This document shows, piece after piece, positions 12,437 to 23,572 of a stretch of DNA of 64,000 nt (position 1 is its first letter; the number at the start of each line of letters is the position of its first letter). The position numbers were made by a program, and so were the translations under genes. Under the pieces are notes generated by a model that made no database searches, was not told the origin of the DNA, and saw nothing but the letters and a program-made list of their open reading frames with translations. The stretch is taken from the NCBI RefSeq assembly GCF_000165425.1, contig NW_001799477.1:310001-374000 (forward strand), given 5' to 3'. Source of the stretch: Paramecium tetraurelia (taxonomy: Eukaryota > Ciliophora > Oligohymenophorea > Peniculida > Parameciidae).

Positions 12437-12517
12437 GTTGATGTGGCCGAGTTGGTCTAAGGCGTTGGATTTAGGCTCCAATCCGCAAGGGCGCGAGTTC
12501 AAATCTCGCTGTCAACA
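12437..12517 (+). tRNA. tRNA-Leu (anticodon UAG)
   Basis: Complete class II tRNA of 81 nt. The acceptor stem pairs GTTGATG with TGTCAAC, with discriminator A. The anticodon arm is TTGGA TTTAGGC TCCAA, so the anticodon is UAG, reading CUA/CUN leucine. A variable arm hairpin TCC GCAA GGG and the T arm GCGAG TTCAAAT CTCGC are intact. No intron and no encoded CCA are seen. In a genome where UAG is glutamine, this anticodon must not be confused with a UAG-decoding tRNA, which would carry CUA. Confidence 0.96.
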
Positions 12518-12520
12518 TAA

Positions 12521-12526
12521 TTTTTT
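12521..12526 (+). terminator. RNA polymerase III T-run terminator
   Basis: A run of six T lies three bases after the tRNA end, the usual Pol III stop for this tRNA. Confidence 0.8.
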
Positions 12527-12818
12527 ATTTAAAAATTACATTTATTTTTTTAACAAAAATTTGATTAAACTAATTGAATTTCAATATTAAATGTACTTAT
12601 CCATATAAAAGTGTAAAACACATTACATTAATCTGATTTCAAGATTCCATTCTTATTAATTTCTTATAAGTTGTTTCAGTGAATCAATCAAGATTGTTAT
12701 AATGATCACTAATATATAAATACACACAAATTATCGATAAGAAATGATTTATTATTTATTAATAAAGTTTAACATTAAAAGATTACTACATAAAATGATA
12801 ATTAATTTTTATACAAAA

Positions 12819-14085
12819 ATGCAAGTTTCTTGTCGAACCAAAAATGTGAATAAGTACTATAAAGTAATAGGCGAAGTTGGATCTGGTACTTATGGCAAAG
12901 TTTATAAGGCAAAATGCCTCAAGACCAATGATTTTGTGGCTCTAAAGAAAATTGATACAAAGGATTAAAAAATAATGGCTGAAGGTATTATTATAGAGCA
13001 TATTATAAGGATTTCCAATCACTGCCATAAGAGAGATCAAATTATTGAAAATTATGAATCACAAAAATATCTTAAGATTAAGAGAGATAATTATAAGCAA
13101 GGCCTCATTTAGAAATAATTTTAGAGGATCCACCTTTTTAGTTTTTGACTACTACGACCATGATTTTGCTGGTCTTCATAGATAAAGAAATATCTTTACA
13201 CTACCACAAATTAAATGCATTTTTAAATAGCTTTTAGAGGGAGTTAAATATCTTCATGAAAGCAAGATCATACATCGGGATTTGAAATGTGCCAACATCC
13301 TCATGAATAATAAGGGATAAGTGACTCTGGCTGATTTCGGTTTAGCCAGAACACTATCAAATGTGAATTATCCAAAATACACTTATAAAGTAGTGACATT
13401 ATGGTATAGAGCCCCTGAGTTGCTCCTGGGATAAACCAATTACAACACCTAGATTGATATGTGGAGTCTTGGTTGCATCTTTGCCGAATTGATTACAGGA
13501 GAAGTGCTTTTCAAAGGAGATATTGAGTTCAGATAAATGGAAAGGATCTATGAATTATGTGGGAGTGCAACTGAATAAAATTGGCCGAATTGTGTCAACT
13601 TGAGATAATGGGAGGAATTTAAACCCAGAAGGAATTACGAAAGGTTATTAGTCAAACACATTAAGGATGTTTGCCAAGCTTTGAGTAAATAAATTGATTA
13701 AGTGACTTTGGATCTAATAGATCATCTCCTCATCTTGGATCCAAATAAAAGGTTGAATGCAGTGCAGGCTTTGAATCATGACTTTTTCAAACAGGAACCA
13801 AAACCTTGTTAACCTAATGAAATGCCCTAATTTGAAAAGGAATTCCATGAAACACTTTTAAAGAACGAAATGAGATTACAGTAACAAAGACTTGAAAAAC
13901 AATAAATGAGACCATCTTCAAACACTACCTAGAAACTCTAAAAGATTGTGCGAGATGAGAGAATTATGTCTAAGCCTTAATAGTCTTCTCCCTAAAGAGA
14001 TCAAAGAAATAAACAGGATATAGATTTTGAAGATATATTAAAATTTGAACCTGCAGAAGAAAAGAAAAAAGTAAAATTAAATTGA
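12819..14085 (+). CDS. CDK9/CDK12-type cyclin-dependent kinase
   Basis: About 413 residues with one 25-nt intron. All kinase landmarks are present: [18 protein letters not shown], the helix motif [13 protein letters not shown] that identifies the CDK9/12/13 class, [29 protein letters not shown] and [14 protein letters not shown] Thr precedes the APE segment in the T-loop ([13 protein letters not shown]). The C-terminal ~90 residues are Gln-rich and charged. Family knowledge: these kinases with a cyclin T/K partner phosphorylate the RNA polymerase II tail in elongation. The start ATG (MQVSCRTKN) was chosen because it lies just before the kinase fold; an in-frame ATG exists further upstream at 12744. 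Confidence 0.93.
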
Positions 14086-14432
14086 ATATGAATTCTATAT
14101 ATCAAATTAATATGAAGCTTGTAATCGAGTGCCAGTGTTCCAGTTTGTACTAATCTTAAATTATTGCCAATCTAATAATTTAGAGGAGAGAGCTATAATC
14201 AAATTATCCTAAAGAAAGTCCAATTAATTAAGTTTAATAATTTAATTTACATTTTTAATAGCATTTAATTCACATAATAAATCAACTTTGAGCTTAATTT
14301 CATCTATTTTCATAGGTGATTTATCGAGTGGGTCTGAAGGCGGACAATATTGAGAATTTAAATACTTTATTTTATTGTATTTTTATATAAATTCAAATTT
14401 TGAGATATTCGATGAATAAATGGTTATTTATG
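14086..14432. other. Intergenic, no gene seen
   Basis: About 350 bp between the CDK gene and a weak minus-strand candidate. Frames are short and nothing recognisable was found. Confidence 0.45.
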
Positions 14433-14714
14433 TCAATTTATTACTACGATGTCATGGAATTAGTAAAATATTTGAATGTTGAAATCCTAATGAGATTAAC
14501 AACGAGCTTATGTTTCAAAGTAACTTTATAATATATTTAATAAATTCCTTTTAAATTAAAAATATAAATTAGTAAAATACATATTTATTAATTATTCTTA
14601 TCATAAATTTTAACCTCTACTATAACAATTAGATAAGAGTCTACCTTAATAGTCTTATTATCCTGAATTTCCTAATGTTTTTTCATCAATTTGCGATTCA
14701 AATAGTTTACTCAT
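14433..14714 (-). CDS. Candidate small protein, 85 residues
   Basis: An ATG (MSKLFESQIDEKTLGN) opens a frame of 37 codons that can be extended to a TGA at 14433 by removing a 24-nt GTAGAG...ATAAG intron; the exon total is then a multiple of three. Gln codons TAA occur in it. No homology is recognised, and the second exon is AT-rich and could be chance. Weak call. Confidence 0.3.
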
Positions 14715-14797
14715 TTTCTATCTTTTTTTAGTTATAGAGAAAATAAAAATTATTTTTGTTTTTAATTTTGATATATATCAATGTTATTAACTCTATT

Positions 14798-15868
14798 TCA
14801 AAGGGCTGGTGTTTAGTCATGTTTTAGCCTTTGGGTGAAATTATTATCTGATGACTTTTTCTCATCTTTTTGAATTTCATCTTCGTAACTTTTTTTTTGG
14901 TCTGGCTTAAAGCAAAATTTTTATTTTTTCTTACACCACCAAATCATAATGCAAGTTAAGATCAACAAAATAGATATAGGAATAGTTATTCCAAGAACAA
15001 TAGGCAAAACTTGATCACTTTCATTTTCTTCAAATAATACGCATTTTTAACATTAATCATCTTCTGACCAACTATAAGTTAAAAATGTTTTTTTTTAACA
15101 ATCATCTTTGTTAAATTCTTCAAGATCCTCCTCTTGCACTTCTTCACACTAATAGCCTGTCCAAAAACAGGATGTTAGATACTTAGATTGAATAGAATAA
15201 AATTATTCGCATTCTTATTATTTACTTAAGTCTGTACATTCCTTATCTCTACATTTGTTATTTTCATATATGCATAAATTGTTTTAGCACTCAGTCTTCG
15301 AATCATTTAATTAGGAACATGAAAATTATGTTTAATCCAATGACTTACATTACACAAAATCATTTTAATAGCATTTAATGCCAAAACCATTATAACTGGA
15401 TCCACATTGATCTATAGCTAAAGCTGAACAATTTAATTCAATTGTTGGATTTGAGCAAATACCATTTATTTTAGAACATTTCCAAGAAGGACAATAAGTA
15501 TCAATAGAACAGTCAAATTATTCGCATTTCATTTAATTTGTCCATGAGCAACTGATTTTATTATAATAAATTGATTCTATACAATCTTAAGCATCAATCA
15601 TTTGATCACATTCATCATAATCAAATTCTTTGCATACTTCAAATTTCTTGTCCCATCTGCATTTATAATTAGTTAAATCACCAAAACAATAACTTTAACT
15701 AAGTTATTGACAATCCAAATCCTAGCAATCTTCACCATTCCAAGAACAAATCTTTGAAGCATCACAATTTTATTTTGAAAACTCAGAACAAGGACATTTG
15801 GTAGCTAAATAATGAATTTTTAATCCAACTGCTAATTGGCAACCCACAAGGATTAATAAAAATTTCAT
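14798..15868 (-). CDS. Cysteine-rich secreted/type I membrane protein
   Basis: Intronless, 356 residues. It starts with a signal peptide (MKFLLILVGCQLAVGLKIH). The ectodomain holds tandem cysteine-rich units with recurring C..W and C...C spacing (CSWNGEDC, CRWDKKFEVC, CSWTNQMKCEQFDC, CFWTGYQCEE), resembling small versions of ciliate surface-antigen repeats. A single membrane helix lies near residues 285-308 (LPIVLGITIPISILLILTC), then a basic WWCKKKQK stop-transfer and a ~45-residue cytoplasmic tail. Topology is therefore extracellular N-terminus. Receptor or surface-coat roles are possible; the sequence does not decide. Confidence 0.82.
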
Positions 15869-15958
15869 GAATTAATCTAAATTTATTTATTGGGAGGAAA
15901 TGATTCTATATAGAAAACAAATAATTACTAATATATAATTTAAAAAACCAAATAATTA

Positions 15959-17251
15959 ATGAGAAATTTCATCAAATAATTTACAGAATTATCTATTGTT
16001 CCCTCATTATCAAATTTTATAAGAATACCTAATTTGAGTCCTTAATTCGATAATTAATGGCAATAAAACTAATTACTAGAAGAAGCCTGCAATCATATTG
16101 TTAAATGGATTGAAAATGAAATGGTTGATATACAGAAAGAAATCAAAATTTTACAAATTCCTAATTCTCCTAGATGCATTGCCATAAAAATATTTGGAAA
16201 TTAAGAACAAAATAAGACAATTCTATGTTATGGACATTATGATAAGTAACCTCATTTTGTTGGTTGGAAATACGGCCCCACCACACCAATCATAGAGAAC
16301 AATAGACTCTATGGAAGAGGGTCTGCAGATGATGGTTGTGTACCTTACGCTATTATTGCAGCTATTAAAGCATTAAAATAATTCAAATAAAATTATCATG
16401 ATTGCTATTTAATTGTAGAAGGAGAGGAGGAAAGTGGAAGTCATTCCTTAATTTAATACATTTAAATGTTAAAGATATCAAAAATAGATCTTATGATTGC
16501 TATTGATTCTGGAATTGTAGATTATGATCGATTATGGATTACTAATTCAATGAGAGGAGCAATTACATTTGATATTAAAATATTCTAAAGCCATAACCCA
16601 TTCCAATATCTGAGAAGTTTGCTAAATAAACTAGAAAACTCAGTCACAGGTGAAGTCAATTAACAATTTTAAACAATTATCCCTTAAACCAGTTTTGAGG
16701 AATGTTAAACGACAGCCTAGCTAGTTCCTCTAGAATTCCCTATGACTTGCCTTAAAATGGAACCTGATCACGTTTAATAATATATCAATAGAGCTTGGAA
16801 ACCCTCGGTCTCCTATATAGGAGGTTTAGAGGATTTGAATCAAGATAGTGATGAATTAACAATTAGAATTTCTATGAGATTGCCTCCAAATAAGGATGCT
16901 TAAGAGGCTTCTGGATAACTATCAGAACTATTAACAACTTAGTGGAGTTAAATTGAAATCATACAGGCAAAAACAGGTTTAGCTGTGAAGCCATTTAGTA
17001 GGGAGCTTAAAAATGTGTTGAATGAGGCTTCAATTAACAATTTTGGAAATGAGATGAGAATGTTTCACGAAGGGGCATCAATTCCATTTTTAAATTCTCT
17101 ACATCAATTATATCCTGAATCTGAATTTTTGATTTTGGGAGTTTTAGCACCAGATTCGAATGCACATGGTCCAAATGAAAATTTAAATATTGAATATCTC
17201 AATAAATTAATTGGTTGCTTGGCTTATATATTCACAAGTTAACACATTTGA
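15959..17251 (+). CDS. M20-family metallopeptidase (carnosine dipeptidase-like)
   Basis: Intronless, 430 residues, close to the usual family length. Metal-binding and catalytic motifs appear in order: CYGHYDKQP, GRGSADDGC, VEGEEESGS, AIDSG, and AHGPNENLN with the last histidine. These fit the two-zinc CNDP/M20 group that hydrolyses dipeptides in the cytosol. No signal peptide is seen. The lid-domain start is odd: where relatives have DxHSG..GG this protein has IFQSHNPFQYL, so the lid histidine may be shifted. Divergent from the membrane-protein gene on its left by about 90 bp. Confidence 0.91.
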
Positions 17252-17614
17252 TAAGTATTTCTCTCTAATATTTAATATTATTAACAAAAATTTCTTATTG
17301 ATATAAATTTAGAAATTTACTGTGATTAATTTTCTTTTAATAACATAAATTATTTCTTTTGCATTTATGTAATTAGCAGTTTCCTTTTTAGGAAATCTCT
17401 GATACTTATTTTAGCTTCCTCTTCCTTATGCTCAAACTGAAAGTTTAAACGGATACAGATTTTATAAATTGGAAATGATTTTAAATTGAAAAATGCTTCA
17501 AAACTTGTATTCAAACACAAAGATATGCTCAACTTATGAATTTCTAATCATGCAGATAGATTATGAATCAATTACAATATGAAAATAATTATAACAAAAA
17601 TGAATTATATTTTG
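17252..17614. other. Intergenic, no gene seen
   Basis: About 360 bp of AT-rich DNA between the M20 gene and the small MGNSCC gene. No open frame or RNA gene was recognised. Confidence 0.45.
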
Positions 17615-17875
17615 TCATTCCAACATATGTAGAAATTTTTTATTTAGATTTTTTGCAACAGGATATAACTTCCTTTCATGAAAATCCTCTTTTAATTCCT
17701 CAACAGGTTCTTCATCAATGTTAAGTAGTATGTGATTCTCATACTTAACTTCTTATTAAGGTTTAGAAAACAAAACTTTAGAAGCAATGCTGGTTTGCGA
17801 TCGAATATAATTACTCTTTATTCCTTATAGAATTTCTTTTTCACTTTACTGTGCTTCACAGCATGAATTTCCCAT
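17615..17875 (-). CDS. Small protein with N-myristoylation/palmitoylation signal
   Basis: Single open frame of 86 residues, intronless, ending in TGA. It begins MGNSCCEAQ, a classic N-myristoylation glycine with adjacent cysteines for palmitoylation, so membrane anchoring is likely (inference from the motif). The rest is charged (DEEPVEELKEDFHERK). Gln codons include TAA. No known domain is recognised. Confidence 0.6.
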
Positions 17876-17991
17876 TTTTATAAATAATTTTATGAAATAA
17901 TAATTACAGTTCAATTAAAATTGACAATAAGCGCTGGATTGCTCCATCACAATCCCATATCAACTTTAGGCCGTAATTAATTTCATACAAT

Positions 17992-18180
17992 ATGAAAAGA
18001 TTCTATTAACAAGGACCTAAACAATCGATTCAAACAACAAAGTGGAAAATTTCCCTCTTAAATGAGGAGTCAAAACTTGGGAATAAGATATTTACAAGAA
18101 TTAACAACTATGAAAGTATTTTTTAAATTTAAGAAATATTATCAAATAACTGCATAAACAAACATACTTACAAGAGTTGA
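17992..18180 (+). CDS. Candidate small ORF, 62 residues
   Basis: An ATG-to-TGA frame (MKRFYQQGPKQSIQTTKW...) that uses TAA for Gln. It has no recognised homology. On the opposite strand the same DNA holds two intron-like sequences in good context (about 18150-18171 and 18199-18218), so either strand, or neither, may be transcribed. Weak call. Confidence 0.25.
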
Positions 18181-18568
18181 GTCTTTTGAATAGTAATACT
18201 GTAAAGGTGAGGTCTTACAAATTTCATCCTTAAGTAGGATTAGAGTGAATTTTTGTTTGTACTTAATTTAATTTTGAAGACAAACTTATAAATTCACTAA
18301 GAATATAACCATATTTAATATTTATAATAGCTTATAAGAAACAAATCTCTTAATTATTTAAGGCAATTCTTATCTCTTTATTTTTCTTTGAAATCAATAA
18401 AGCGTCAAAAAAAAATGAAATTCCAGTTTTTCAATTATTTCTGTTTATAAATATGAAATAGAATAATAGCTATTATAAGTGTAAAGTGAATAATTGATCT
18501 TAGTAAAGTAGTGTTAATTTAGAATTAATAATTAATTTTATAGAATCAAACCATTAATAGCAATGTGC
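18181..18568. other. AT-rich intergenic, intron-like sites on the minus strand only
   Basis: About 390 bp with no supported gene. A GTAAG...TTACAG element at about 18199-18218 on the minus strand looks like a Paramecium intron but lies in a very short candidate frame. Confidence 0.4.
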
Positions 18569-19159
18569 TCAAATATTCTATATATAAAATATAATTATAA
18601 AACGAATAGCAGATATATCTATGATTTGGGCTGTATTGCTAAGATCAAAATAATAGATTAATATTATTGTGTATTATAATTCTTATTCATTAGTTTGATG
18701 AAATGATTTCTTCTACTTTGGTAATTGAATTGGCTGATGGGTTCCAGGGACTAATTTAAAAGGAATGAATTACACAACATATTGTTAGACTTCGAAAACT
18801 CTTTTGGCATCCTCCTTTGCATATTAGACCAGAACTTTATAGTTGATTCCTGAGACAACTTGAGTAGTGACTTGAAGTAACTTTTCATATTCGTATCCAT
18901 CTTCAGATAAAGCATATTTGTCTTCAACAGCTTTTAAAGAGGATACGATAATGTTATTGTTTTGTTGTTCAAATTCTTCCAATGGTTACTAGGGAATAAA
19001 ACAATGTATTACTTTGATCCATCCACCAGACATTTATTTTTCTTACAAGCTTGATTGATGTTCTTCAATAATTTGGGACAGTTTGTGTCTGAGTCCGATA
19101 GTTTCAAGACTGCAATTGGCAAAACAAAGGATTAGAGCGACAAATAATATGGCTTTCAT
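18569..19159 (-). CDS. Secreted cystatin-type cysteine protease inhibitor
   Basis: About 188 residues with one 24-nt intron. A signal peptide (MKAILFVALILCFANC) is followed by the cystatin signatures: an N-terminal double glycine (MSGGW) and the first hairpin QVVSG in TTQVVSGINYKVLVQY, then RVFEVQQYVV and a late PGTHQP loop. These loops insert into papain-like protease active sites. The last ~40 residues are AT-rich and look like read-out to the next TGA, so the true protein may differ there. Lies 52 bp downstream of the carboxypeptidase Q gene on the same strand. Confidence 0.82.
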
Positions 19160-19211
19160 GAAATATTAAAAAAAATAATAATAAATTAGAATTAATAATT
19201 ACATAATTTGA

Positions 19212-20673
19212 TCAATTTTTGGGTATTGAATCATCGTGATCAGCAATCAGATACATAATACTAGCAAAAGCAATGACATTATCATCCATATCATCAGCAT
19301 TCATCATCAACATAGAATCTCCAGCCGTATGATGATAAGTGAAATAGTAATCATGAGTATTGTTATCTACTATTTAATTGTTCATAACTGGAGTTCCTGT
19401 CACAGTTCTCAAGGCTCCACTATCAGCTGCACCTCCAGCATTAGGATATATCTTCTCAACCCCAATTTCAGTCAAATACTCATAGGCCAAATATGTAACA
19501 AGTTGTCTAGATTAAAGTAGTAGAATACGTGAATTTTTCTCCAGCAGTGACACCAAATCCATATGGTTTAGTAGATCCAAGATCTGATTCAAATGCAACA
19601 ACATGATTTTCTTAAGAATGAGTTTTAGCATATTGTTAAGCACCATCATCTTCCATACCCATTTCTTCTCCACTCCATGCAATGAACCTGATGGTTCTCT
19701 TAGGTCTAATTCCTAAATATTTAAAAAGTTTCAAAGCTTCTAGACATTCAATTACTCCAGCTCCATCATCATTAGCACCTGTCTGAGATCCCACATCCCA
19801 TGAATCCCAATGACCACCCATTAATAGGATTTCATCTGGATATTTCGATCCTCTGATTTCTGCCAATACATTATCACTTGTAGTTTTATATTGTTATCCA
19901 CCCGTTTTAATTTCGATAACTACTTTTTAACCTCTTTATCTCATTCTATCTATCATGTCTGCATCTTCAACTGTGATTGCAACGGCTGGATATTTGATAC
20001 TTTGATAATCTGTCATTCCCTGCATGTTAAACTGATATTCATACTGTATGTGGTGATGAGATCGAAATACTTGCAACACTCCTTATTATAGTTCCTATTG
20101 CACCTGCCTACTCTGCCAACCTTGGTCCGTTCATTCGATATTAGACACTGGATGAATATCCTTTCCACTCAAAATTAAAACAAACTATCTTCCCCTTTAC
20201 ATCTACATGCTTTAATTCTTCAAAAGTGTGAACCACTTCAACTTCTGCTTTCACAGATCCTGCTGGTGTCCATCCTAAACCAATCATGTTTAATTTCTAT
20301 GGGTACTCTCTTGGATCATATAATGTCACACTCTCCTCTCCTCTTTTCCAAGATGTGATTTCTCCTAAATTCTCCTTCCATACCCTATCAAATCCATACT
20401 TTTGCATCTCTTCAACCAGAGCATCTACTGAATCAGCCATGCTTTCTGAACCCCACATTCTTGGACCAAATGTATCCACGTAATACGCCAATCGATCATA
20501 TGATGAGTGATAAAATGGTGAAAATGGATTTTTTACAGTTTCTCTAAATTGCTAAAATATCGAAAAGAGAATAGTACAAGGATCACTTGCTGTTTTATTT
20601 AATCTTTCCTGTTTCTAAGCATGTATGCATTTAATGCTTAAATAATAAAACTAAATAATATGACAATTTTCAT
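19212..20673 (-). CDS. Secreted M28 peptidase, carboxypeptidase Q type
   Basis: About 462 residues with three introns (26, 25, 22 nt). It starts with a signal peptide (MKIVILFSFIIQALNA). The conserved blocks match plasma glutamate carboxypeptidase: YDRLAYYVDTFGPRMWGSE, WKRGEESVTLYDPREYP, a PA-like insert ending SSPHTGMTDYQ, then the zinc site GGHWDSWDVGSQ, NDDGAG, WSGEEMG, FESDLGS and YHHTAGDS. All five expected zinc ligands (H, D, E, D, H) are present. Probably lysosomal or extracellular dipeptide hydrolysis. The adjoining cystatin on the same strand suggests a shared secretory or digestive setting, though that is inference. Confidence 0.94.
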
Positions 20674-20739
20674 TTTTCAATTATATAAATTAATTGGAAG
20701 GAAATAATTTATATTATAAATAGAAAGTATTTATTTAAC

Positions 20740-21906
20740 ATGATTTCCAATAATTTTCAAAGTAAGAAAACAGCCGCTTCATCCAAGATGGATCAATAAA
20801 ACATTTCTCTTTGGGGCAAATTTGGGTCAAATTTTCTCACTATGAAACCATTTTCAAATATTCTTTCTTTGTTGTTCTATGTAAGTTAAACATATATTGG
20901 ACATAGTTGTCATTTCCTTGTATAGCTTGGATGTCATTTAATATCAGCAATTCCTAAAAGGAGAAAAACCTAAGAAGATTTGATTGGACTGATCTGAAAT
21001 GGTTGATTGTAGGGTTAATCCTAATTCATGTAAAATTAATTTTAAAATAATTAAGATCACTAAGGAAATCAATGGATATTTGGTGTTTGATTATGTTGCG
21101 AATTCCTTGGACAAAAAATATGTTGGTTTGGACAGACAACTTCGAGTGTAAAAAATAGTTAAATGGATTTATGATACTTTTTACTATTCAGTAGCTACAA
21201 TATTTGCATACATAGTTTTCAAAGATGAGAAGTGGTTTCCTACACAATTAGGAGGCACCCAATTCACAGAAACTATGTATGATTTCCCCAATATGCCCGA
21301 TGTACAATTTTAGTCATTCTAATTAGAACCCTTGGGTTCCATTCTATTACATGATTTAAACCGCAAGTCATATCCACGCTTTATTGTTATTGATGTTCCA
21401 CGGTACAAAGATTGAATTAAAGTATTGGGAATATTTACTACATCATTTTCTAGCTGTAAGTCTGCTTTACTTTTCAACAATTTATAATTGCGAAAGTATT
21501 GGTGTTGTGGTTTTGGTGCTCCATGACATCAGCGACATCTTTCTGGCTTACGGTAGAACCTATGCTGACATTGGCAAGAATAAGATCCTAGTCTATGTGA
21601 GTTTCTCAGCCATACAAATCTCCTGGTTGTACACCAGAGTCTATGTATTCCCTATCAAGATATATGACATCATTGTAAATCATCCAGGATTTTCACTTTA
21701 TTGGTATCATTCAACACTATTATCGTAGGGAAAATACAAAGCATGCTTTATACAACCAAGTTGGTTTGATGATAGTGTTATTTGGAATGCACATTTATTG
21801 GACAATTTTTATGATTAAAGTAGGCATTGGAATCTTTTCAGCTGGTAAATATAAAAATGTATATGATAACAGAGAGAATAAATTAGACAACAAGAAGGAA
21901 AACTGA
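20740..21906 (+). CDS. Ceramide synthase (TLC-domain, LASS family)
   Basis: About 354 residues with four introns (26, 26, 25, 25 nt). Several membrane helices are seen. The Lag1 motif region is clear: FYYMIQTASHIHALLLM, then EYLLHHFLAVSLLYFS with the two adjacent histidines, and LVLHDISDIFLAYGRTY with the conserved HD..D. These residues form the acyl-CoA dependent N-acyltransferase active site in the endoplasmic reticulum. The C-terminus is short and charged. No homeobox-like region is present, as in fungal and protist members. The gene is convergent with an MBOAT acyltransferase gene, 64 bp apart. Confidence 0.93.
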
Positions 21907-21970
21907 TTTATAACGTACATCATTTAGAGGTTATCAACATTTTAATTAATATCTTTATGTTATAATTTCA

Positions 21971-23452
21971 TCATTGCTTCTTTCTTGGTTTTTGGCCAAA
22001 TTAGGTTACTGTGAAAAATGCAAACACAATATATGTGGTTAAATTAAAGATGTAACTAGAATAGTACTAATAATTACTATACTGATCCATAGAATCTTAA
22101 ATTGTCTTTGATATTCATCAACTAAAATCCTATACCAAAACTATTGAATAGTGAATTTACAAGGTAAAATCTAATGCCTCTAAATAATAAATTTGAATCC
22201 CAAATTTTCAACACATTTGTATTCTATCCAAGCTTATGGATATATTTGTTGATCATTCCAATTAAATTCCAATGGAAGAAAGAAATGTAATAGCCAGGAT
22301 AAAACCCATGCCAAAATGCTGAAACTGCAAATGTAATCAATTGAGCCTTTTGGGATTTGGCTGGACTTGATTTTAAGACTGATTCAGGATACACTCTCAG
22401 ATACACATACTTCTTCAGCCAAACTTACACAGAAATGTTCCACAATTCAATCTTATCCTTTGGATTAGTAGTCAAGTCTATTGTAGGGTCAATTGATCTT
22501 ATTCTCAACCATTTATCCTTTCCATCCTACTTGCCGTTATATGTAAAACCAGCAGCAGCCAATCCACTTTCAGAGAATAACCATCCTGACACATATTTGG
22601 TTCGATGCAAGGTGATGGTTAGATTTAACCATAATATCTTGTAGAGTAAACAGGCCTCTTCATATTCTGTGGACATTAAAGATTCTAAAGACCATCTTGG
22701 ATAAACTACAACAATGAAGAAACTGTATATCAGTGCATTTCTAAACAAACGGGAAGTTTCCCAGAATGTGCTTGGGATTTTCTCATATACATTAGTCCTT
22801 TTAACAAAGATATCGTAGTCATAATAGTCAAAGGAGGGCTAAAATCAAAATTGTAACTTACTCCAGCTAAGCATCCACAAAAGAAGAACATGTATCCAAA
22901 ATAATCTGTGTATGACGGTATTTGTTAGAGTTTTCTTTCCTGTTGATCTGCATTCAACTCTTCATCTTTTCGTAATCCATCCTCGTAATTGTATGCAAAT
23001 GATGTCCATTTAACTGTGTTCATCATTAATATAGTTGTTATATCTAGTTTCCTAATCATTATTCAGATATTTACCATCCACCATAATCTGTATATTGTCT
23101 GTAGATGTGATGCACTGCAACATAAATGAGGGTTTCATAAAATACCCATTTTGCCTTAATGCCAATTTTATTCAATGTAATACGCTTTGTCATTTCATAC
23201 ACTATGATGTTCTGTATTATCACACTAATCAGTTTCTCCTGGTAGAGCATGTACGATAATAACAAACCAATAGTCAAACCAAAATACTTTCTTACTTTAG
23301 CACCTAATCATACATAATTCAATTTAAATACTCTTTAATGTTTTAAATAGAAAGCCCAATGGTATTGTGATTATGAATCCAAACACCATTCTTGCTTGGT
23401 CTTCTGGCAGACCAATCAGTCCTCCAAGCCACTCAAAAAATGAAAGGAGCAT
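21971..23452 (-). CDS. MBOAT acyltransferase (lysophospholipid acyltransferase-like)
   Basis: About 462 residues with introns of 28, 23, 23 nt and a likely 19-nt one near the 3' end. Eight or more membrane segments. Family blocks occur in order: TTILMMNTVKWTSFAYNYEDG, PSYTDYFGYMFFF, AGPSFDYYDYDIF, and the catalytic AFWHGFYPGYY with its histidine. These fit the LPCAT3/MBOAT1-2-5 branch that reacylates lysophospholipids in the ER. With the 19-nt intron the C-terminus ends in KPRKKQ, a plausible ER-retrieval tail; the 3' end is the least certain part. Confidence 0.9.
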
Positions 23453-23572
23453 CACTACTTAATTTAATGCGTAAAATAATATTAATTAGAAAATATCAGT
23501 CTAACTTAGGGTTATTGATTTGTTTCATATTGTTAATATGGCTATTTTATAATATTAATCACATTTATCAAA

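Noticed and set aside
12437..12517. tRNA with UAG anticodon as a stop-codon-reading tRNA
   Set aside because: Anticodon UAG reads CUA, not UAG codons, and the long variable arm marks it as leucine. A Gln tRNA for UAG would carry CUA.
19212..19280. Frame break at the C-terminus of carboxypeptidase Q
   Set aside because: Careful rereading gives IAFASIMYLIADHDDS in frame; there is no break.
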